Positions 59,361 through 64,000 of a stretch of 64,000 nt of DNA are shown one piece after another (position 1 is the first letter of the stretch; every line of letters begins with the position of its first letter). The translations under genes were made by a program, and so were the position numbers. The notes beneath the pieces are model-generated. The model made no database searches, was not told where the DNA came from, and saw nothing but the letters and a program-made list of their open reading frames with translations. This stretch comes from Thioalkalivibrio thiocyanoxidans ARh2 (GTDB lineage: Bacteria > Pseudomonadota > Gammaproteobacteria > Ectothiorhodospirales > Ectothiorhodospiraceae), in assembly GCF_000385215.1 (NCBI RefSeq), contig NZ_ARQK01000054.1:1-64000 (forward strand), given 5' to 3'.

Positions 59361-61259
59361 ATGCTGCAAGCAATTCGCGACCGGGCGAGCGGTTGGCTCG
59401 CCTATGTGATCATTGGCCTGATTACCATTCCCTTCGCCGTCTGGGGGCTTGGGGAATACTTCGGTGGTGCGGCGCCGCGGGTGGCGGCCGAGGTGAACGG
59501 CAGCGAGATCCAGGTGCGCGACGTGCACAGCGAGGCGCGTGCCCAGCGGGACCAGATGGCCCGCATGTTCGGGGGTCAGATTCCGGATGATCTGCTTGAC
59601 GAGGAAGGCATTCGCATGCAGGCGCTGGAGACCCTGATCCGCCAGGAGCTGTTGCGCCAGGCGGCTGACTCGGCGGGCTTCAAGGCCGCCCCAGACAGCA
59701 TCATGCGCGAGATTCGCGGCATGCAGGTATTTCAGGAAGCGGGGCAATTCAGTCGCGAGCGCTATGTCCAGCTGCTCAGCGCCCAGCGCATGAGCCCGTC
59801 GGACTTCGAACGGGACATTGGCCAGTCCATCATTCTGTCGCAGCTTCAGGGTGGCATTCAGGCGACCGGCTTCGCGGCGGACGCGATGGTGGACGACTAT
59901 GGTCGGCTGCGCAATCAGACGCGGGTCGCCAGCTGGCGCATCGTCCCGGTCGATGACTTCGATCAGCCGGACGTGGTCGACGACGAGGCAATCGAGGCCT
60001 ATTACGAGGCCAATCAGGACGAGTTCACGACCGAGGAACGGGTACGCATCAGCTATCTGCAGCTGGACCCCGAGGCGCTGGAAGACGCGGTGGATGTTTC
60101 CGAGGAAGACATCCGCCAGCATTACGAGGTGAACCGCAGTCGTTACGAAGAGCCGGAGCTGCGCGAAGTACGTCAGATCCGGATTCAGGACACTGGCGAG
60201 GAAGGCGAGGCGAAGATCAACGAACTGCGTGATCGTCTGGACGACGGGGAGGATTTTGCGGAGCTGGCGGAAGAGTACTCCGAGGACCGCCTCAGCGCCG
60301 ACCGTGGCGGCAGCCTGGGAGAGATTGCCCGGGGGGATCTGGATCGCACGCTCGAAACCGTCATCTTCACGCTCCCCGAGGGTTTGATCAGCCGTCCGGT
60401 GCGCACTGATCGGGGCTGGTTCATCCTCGAGGTAACCTCGATTGAGGAGGCCCGCCCGCAACCGTTTGAGGACGTGCGGGACGAGGTCGAGCGCGACCTG
60501 CGCGACCGCAGCGCCGAACAGATGCAGATCGACGCCCTGGATGACCTGATGGGTCAGGCCGCCGAGTACCCGGACAGTCTGGAACCCGCGGCCGAGGCCA
60601 CCCGCCTGGAGGTCCAGACCAGCGACTGGTTCACTCGCGGTTCCGGCGATGGCATCGCCCAGCACCGTTCGATCCGCAATGCTGCCTTCGATCCCCGTGT
60701 GCTGGAGGATGGCCAGAACAGCGAGGCGATCGATCTGCAGGATGGTTCGACCGTGGTGCTGCGGATCGACGAGCACGAGCCGTCCGATGTGCGGCCGCTG
60801 GCAGAGGTCGAGGACGAGATTCGCGAGCGCCTGCGGCGCGAGGCGGCCGCCGACGCCGCGCGCGAAGCGGGCGAGGAGCTCGTTGCCCGTCTTCGCGAGG
60901 CCGACGACTGGGCGGCCGCCATCGAGGACGAGGAGGCCTGGCAGATGGAGCGCGAGGTGCGAAGGGATTCGCCGGTGGATGGCGACAACGGCGTGCCCGG
61001 TGGGTTGCAGCAGCACCTGTTCCGTCTGCCAGCCCCAGTCGAGGATGCGGTCGAGATCAGCGGTACTCAACTGGGGAGTGGCGATTACGCCATCGCGATC
61101 CTGCACGAGGTTCGGCTCGACGATGAGGCGGACGAGACGATGCGTCAGCAGGCCCGCGAACTGATGCATAACGCCTATTCCAGCGCCGAGTTCCGCGCCT
61201 ATCTCGCCTGGCTGGAATCCGAGGCGGATATCAAGCGTTATCCGGAGAACCTGGACTAG
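59361..61259 (+). CDS. ppiD: PpiD-type periplasmic chaperone
   Basis: 632 residues. One N-terminal membrane helix (about 13-33), a SurA_N-like helical domain (50-170), a parvulin domain (about 265-360: REVRQIRIQ, AEEYSEDRLSADRGGSLGEI, VFTLPEGLISRPVRTDRGWFI), and a C-terminal domain. PpiD assists outer-membrane and periplasmic protein folding at the SecYEG exit. In relatives it follows hupB directly; here it is 22.5 kb away. Confidence 0.93.
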   Translation: MLQAIRDRASGWLAYVIIGLITIPFAVWGLGEYFGGAAPRVAAEVNGSEIQVRDVHSEARAQRDQMARMFGGQIPDDLLDEEGIRMQALETLIRQELLRQAADSAGFKAAPDSIMREIRGMQVFQEAGQFSRERYVQLLSAQRMSPSDFERDIGQSIILSQLQGGIQATGFAADAMVDDYGRLRNQTRVASWRIVPVDDFDQPDVVDDEAIEAYYEANQDEFTTEERVRISYLQLDPEALEDAVDVSEEDIRQHYEVNRSRYEEPELREVRQIRIQDTGEEGEAKINELRDRLDDGEDFAELAEEYSEDRLSADRGGSLGEIARGDLDRTLETVIFTLPEGLISRPVRTDRGWFILEVTSIEEARPQPFEDVRDEVERDLRDRSAEQMQIDALDDLMGQAAEYPDSLEPAAEATRLEVQTSDWFTRGSGDGIAQHRSIRNAAFDPRVLEDGQNSEAIDLQDGSTVVLRIDEHEPSDVRPLAEVEDEIRERLRREAAADAAREAGEELVARLREADDWAAAIEDEEAWQMEREVRRDSPVDGDNGVPGGLQQHLFRLPAPVEDAVEISGTQLGSGDYAIAILHEVRLDDEADETMRQQARELMHNAYSSAEFRAYLAWLESEADIKRYPENLD

Positions 61260-61296
61260 CTGCATCCGCTGGGCGGTTCCGGTGAACCGTCTAACG

Positions 61297-61335
61297 AAAA
61301 AAGGCCCGGTCCGCAAATGCGGGCCGGGCCTTTTT
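61297..61335. terminator. bidirectional terminator between ppiD and fabI
   Basis: AAAAAAGGCCCGG and CCGGGCCTTTTT with inner CCGC/GCGG pairs around loop AAAT. Symmetric A and T tracts serve both converging genes. Confidence 0.92.
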
Positions 61336-61376
61336 CATGCCTCTACTCTCCCCGTGAACGGGGAGGGCGTGAAGAC

Positions 61377-62183
61377 CTAGCTGTCCTTGTCGAGTCCGAT
61401 CTCGGCGGCGCCCAGGCCGACGGTATTGTAGCCCGAGTCGACGTACATCACCTCGCCGGTGATGCCGGCGGCCAGGTCGGAACAGAGGAAGGCGCCGGCA
61501 TTGCCGACCTGTTCGGTGGTCACGTTGCGGCGCAGCGGCGCGTTGGCCTCGACATGGTCGAGGATGCGCTTGAACTCGCCGATGCCCGACGCGGCCAGCG
61601 TGCGGATTGGACCGGCGGAGATCGCATTCACGCGTGTGGTTTCCGGCCCCAGGGTGTAGGCGAGATAGCGGACGTTGGCTTCGAGGCTGGCCTTGGCCAG
61701 CCCCATCACGTTGTAGTTGGGCATCGATCGCTCGGCCCCGAGGTAGCTCAGGGTGAGGATCGACGCGTCGCGGTCCTTCATCATGCCGCGACCGGCCTTG
61801 GCCAGCGCCGCGAGGCTGTAGGAACTGACATCATGGGCAATACGGAAGCCGTCGCGGGTCATGTTGTCGAGGAAGTCGCCGTCCAGTTGCTCCTTCGGGG
61901 CAAAGGCGACCGAGTGCACCAGGATATCGACGCCGTCCCAGTAGTCGTCCAGACGCTCGAAGACCTGTTCGATCTCGCGGTCGTCCTCGACGTTGCAGGG
62001 CACGAGGATGTCGGAGTCGAAGTCGGCGACCAGTTTTTCCACGCGGTCGCGCAGCCGTTCGTTCTGATAGGTGAACGCGAGCTCGGCGCCTTCGCGATGC
62101 ATCGCCGAGGCAATGCCGTAGGCGATGGAGCGGTTACTGGCCACGCCGACAATCAGCGCGCGCTTGCCCTTCAGAAAACCCAT
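61377..62183 (-). CDS. fabI: enoyl-ACP reductase [NADH]
   Basis: 268 residues. N-terminal [13 protein letters not shown] binds NADH. Tyr147, Tyr157 and Lys164 occupy the classical FabI active-site positions ([16 protein letters not shown]). [13 protein letters not shown] is a family block. Last reduction in fatty acid elongation. Pairing with ppiD is common in gammaproteobacteria, though usually in a different orientation. Upstream lies the second inverted-repeat element. Confidence 0.96.
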   Translation of the reverse strand: MGFLKGKRALIVGVASNRSIAYGIASAMHREGAELAFTYQNERLRDRVEKLVADFDSDILVPCNVEDDREIEQVFERLDDYWDGVDILVHSVAFAPKEQLDGDFLDNMTRDGFRIAHDVSSYSLAALAKAGRGMMKDRDASILTLSYLGAERSMPNYNVMGLAKASLEANVRYLAYTLGPETTRVNAISAGPIRTLAASGIGEFKRILDHVEANAPLRRNVTTEQVGNAGAFLCSDLAAGITGEVMYVDSGYNTVGLGAAEIGLDKDS

Positions 62184-62316
62184 GTGAATCTCCTTGAATC
62201 TGGTTCGTGCCGGCGCCCTTGAAAAGGACCGCCCCGTGGCGGCCGGACCAGGCGGGAACCCGGTGCCGACGCGACTGTCTCGGGATCATACCGATGTGCC
62301 GCGGGTCGGGCCAGCA

Positions 62317-62571
62317 AGGGGAACACTGACCAATGTACACGCTCGCTGCTTCGTCGCTTTTGCGTGCGAACAAGGCGCGGTGACTGCCGTGCAGTCATTC
62401 TGCACAAGGGAGCCGCAACGCAGTTCCCACGCAAAAGCGTCCGAGCCCCTAGGGGTTGGCACCCCAGGTTCCCCGATCCTGCGTTGCGCCGCTTGCGGGT
62501 AGAACCACTACCCGTGGTCTCGGAAAACCTGGGGTGCCAACGCGAGTGTGTACATTGGTCAGTGTTCCCCT
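62317..62571. mobile_element. MITE-like element, copy 2
   Basis: 255 bases bounded by AGGGGAACACTGACCAAT.. and its near-exact complement (62317-62344; 62544-62571; one mismatch). It is the reverse-oriented, shorter relative of the element at 15603-15902: the internal segments GTGACTGCCGTGCAGTCATT and GGTAGTGGTTCTACC-like cores are shared. Its middle lacks about 45 bases present in copy 1. It encodes nothing. The surrounding bases 62184-62316 and 62572-62681 hold no gene; the promoters of fabI and the peptide-binding gene must lie there. Confidence 0.85.
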
Positions 62572-62681
62572 GGACCCGGTGAGACCGACTGGCGGGATTG
62601 CTATAGTGCACTGAGTGCGGTCCGCGCCGGCCATCCGCGAGGCGAATGCGGACGGCGGTGCCATGTGAGAGTGGAGGCCTT

Positions 62682-64000
62682 GTGAGTCGTCATTTTGGTT
62701 GGATCGTCACCCTGATCGTGCTGGGCATCCTGCTGTTGCTGGTCATGGTGCAGGTGGACCGCCAGTGGCAGCGCATGGCGACCATGCAGAGCATGATGAG
62801 CGAGCAGGCGCGCGACCTGCGCGCGCTCCGCCGCAGTCTGCAGAGTCTGGAATCGGATCTGGCCGAGGGGCGTTTTGCGACCGGCGAGGGCGAGCGCGCA
62901 CCGCGGGTCACGGAAGTGCCCTCGGCGTTCGGGCGAGCGGCCGAGGCCGCGGGACGCGAGGACTACGCGGAGGGTGACTGGCTGGTACAGGCCTTTGGTA
63001 CGGGTCTGTCGACGATCACGCCGTATGTCTCCGCCGACGCCTACGCCTCCGAGGTCCAGAACTACGTGCTGGAATCGCTGGTGCAGCGCGACCCGGAGAC
63101 GCTGGAGTGGCAGGGCCTGCTGGCGGCCTCCTGGGACTTCGATGATTCCGGCCAGGAGCTGACCTTCCAGCTGCGCTCCGGCCTGCAGTTCTCCGATGGC
63201 GAACCGCTGACCGCAGAGGACGTGGAGTTCACCTTCAACTTCCTGATGACGGACGAGATCGCGGTGCCGCGCGCGCGGGCCTTCCTGGAGAAGGTCGAGA
63301 AGGTGGAGGCGGTGGACGAGCGCACCGTCGTGTTTACCTTCGAGGAGCCGTACTTCGATGCCCTGCGAGTCGCGGGCGGCCTGGATGTCCTGCCGAAGCA
63401 TTTCTACGAGCGCTACCTCGACGAGCCCGAGACCTTCAACGAGTCGCGCGGGATCCTGCTGGGTTCCGGCCCCTACCGGCTCGAGGACCCGACCGGCTGG
63501 ACGCCGGATGCCGGGCGGATCGAGCTGGAGCGCAATCCGCGCTACTGGGGGCCGGTGGAGCCCTCGTTCGACCGGCTGGTCTGGCGTGTGATCCAGAATG
63601 ACTCGGCCCGCCTGACAACCTTTCGCAACCGCGATATCGATGTCTACGGGGCCCGGCCGCGCGAATATGCTCGGCTGCGCGATGACGAGGCCCTGCGCGA
63701 GCGGGCGGATACCCACGAGTACATGAGCCCCACCGCCGGCTATTCCTACATCGGGTGGAACCAGAAGCGCAATGGCGAGCCGACCCGTTTCGCCGATCCC
63801 CGCGTGCGCAAGGCAATGAGCTATCTGACGGATGTCGATCGCCTGATCGAGCAGGTCATGCTGGGCTATGCCGAGCGCGCGATCAGTCCGTTCAGCCCGC
63901 GCAGCGACCAGCACAACCCCGAGCTCGAACACATCCCCTTCGATGTCGAGCGGGCGCTGGAGCTGCTGGCCGAGGCTGGCTACTCCGAGAAGAACCGGGA
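62682..64000 (+). CDS. membrane-anchored peptide-binding ABC protein (SBP family 5), N-terminal part
   Basis: The gene runs off the window; 439 residues are visible. Read from GTG 62682, which has GGAGG 6 bases upstream; there is no good ATG. One N-terminal hydrophobic helix (7-24), not followed by a lipobox, then a charged helix (25-65), then the solute-binding domain: ASWDFDDSGQELTFQLRSGLQFSDGEPLTAEDVEFTFN, LLGSGPYRLEDP and a region with WNQKRNGEPTRFADPRVRKAMSYLTD. Such proteins bind oligopeptides for import. The membrane anchor and charged helix instead of a lipid anchor are a little unusual; partner permease and ATPase genes are expected beyond the window. Confidence 0.85.
   Translation, partial: MSRHFGWIVTLIVLGILLLLVMVQVDRQWQRMATMQSMMSEQARDLRALRRSLQSLESDLAEGRFATGEGERAPRVTEVPSAFGRAAEAAGREDYAEGDWLVQAFGTGLSTITPYVSADAYASEVQNYVLESLVQRDPETLEWQGLLAASWDFDDSGQELTFQLRSGLQFSDGEPLTAEDVEFTFNFLMTDEIAVPRARAFLEKVEKVEAVDERTVVFTFEEPYFDALRVAGGLDVLPKHFYERYLDEPETFNESRGILLGSGPYRLEDPTGWTPDAGRIELERNPRYWGPVEPSFDRLVWRVIQNDSARLTTFRNRDIDVYGARPREYARLRDDEALRERADTHEYMSPTAGYSYIGWNQKRNGEPTRFADPRVRKAMSYLTDVDRLIEQVMLGYAERAISPFSPRSDQHNPELEHIPFDVERALELLAEAGYSEKNR

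Noticed and set aside
58239-61316. Open frame of 1025 codons on the minus strand over kdsB and ppiD
   Set aside because: Shadow of the real plus-strand genes; it crosses their stop and start regions without any protein-like pattern.

Overview
The window is a contiguous piece of a high-GC gammaproteobacterial chromosome. Several things point to a halophilic or haloalkaliphilic sulfur oxidiser close to Thioalkalivibrio/Ectothiorhodospiraceae: many proteins are rich in Asp and Glu, there is a YeeE/YedE-type thiosulfate transporter-like protein, a double-rhodanese protein and a SoxH-like metallo-hydrolase, and gene order (tol-pal-cpoB-queE-queC, tig-clpPX-lon-hupB, purMN) is gammaproteobacterial. 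The genus is an inference from style and context; no marker that decides it (for example 16S rRNA) lies in the window.

Layout. 1-1 kb: two secreted low-complexity proteins, one cut by the window edge and the other a DUF4168 protein. 1.1-2.5 kb: rplM-rpsI and tRNA-Gln, followed by two tandem copies of a tRNA-Gln-derived element. 2.7-9.2 kb: metallo-hydrolase, a giant DUF3683 FAD/Fe-S oxidoreductase, a rhodanese protein and small membrane proteins. 9.2-15.5 kb: rpiA, ilvA, a class I flavoprotein disulfide reductase, and purM-purN-DUF3108. 15.6-15.9 kb: a 300-bp element with perfect terminal inverted repeats. 15.9-20.4 kb: DUF2066, perM, hda, DUF2069, wrbA, arsC, acylphosphatase. 20.5-29.8 kb: ruvB, the complete Tol-Pal envelope system, preQ0 synthesis genes queE and queC, and the thiosulfate transporter-like gene. 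30-37 kb: tRNA-Lys, tRNA-Leu, trigger factor, ClpP, ClpX, Lon (with a sigma-32-like promoter), HU, tRNA-Val and tRNA-Asp; a proteostasis block. 37-42.3 kb: motB/motA, an HDOD protein and an Aer-like receptor. 42.3-46.4 kb: a 637-bp structured leader, mgtE, a TorF-type porin and ispG. 46.5-51.3 kb: two unknown membrane proteins, a degenerate retropepsin, and UMF1 and MarC transporters. 51.4-51.8 kb: a REP cluster. 51.9-59.2 kb: cysM, a 3'-5' exonuclease, rlmD, then an ExbBD and lipid A/Kdo group (exbB, exbD, a Kdo-transferase-like protein, lpxK, trm112-like, kdsB). 59.3-64 kb: ppiD, fabI, a second copy of the inverted-repeat element, and the start of a peptide-binding ABC protein.

Most of the window is ordinary core genome organised in short operons with overlapping stop/start codons. 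The less explained parts are non-coding or small: a two-copy MITE-like family (15.6 and 62.3 kb) with a possible relic at 42.65 kb, the palindrome-bearing tRNA-Gln repeats, the mgtE leader, and a few orphan or degenerate proteins (retropepsin with a broken DTG motif, Kdo-transferase-like protein without its usual active-site motif, two-gene membrane module). No CRISPR array, integrase, phage gene or complete insertion sequence was seen.
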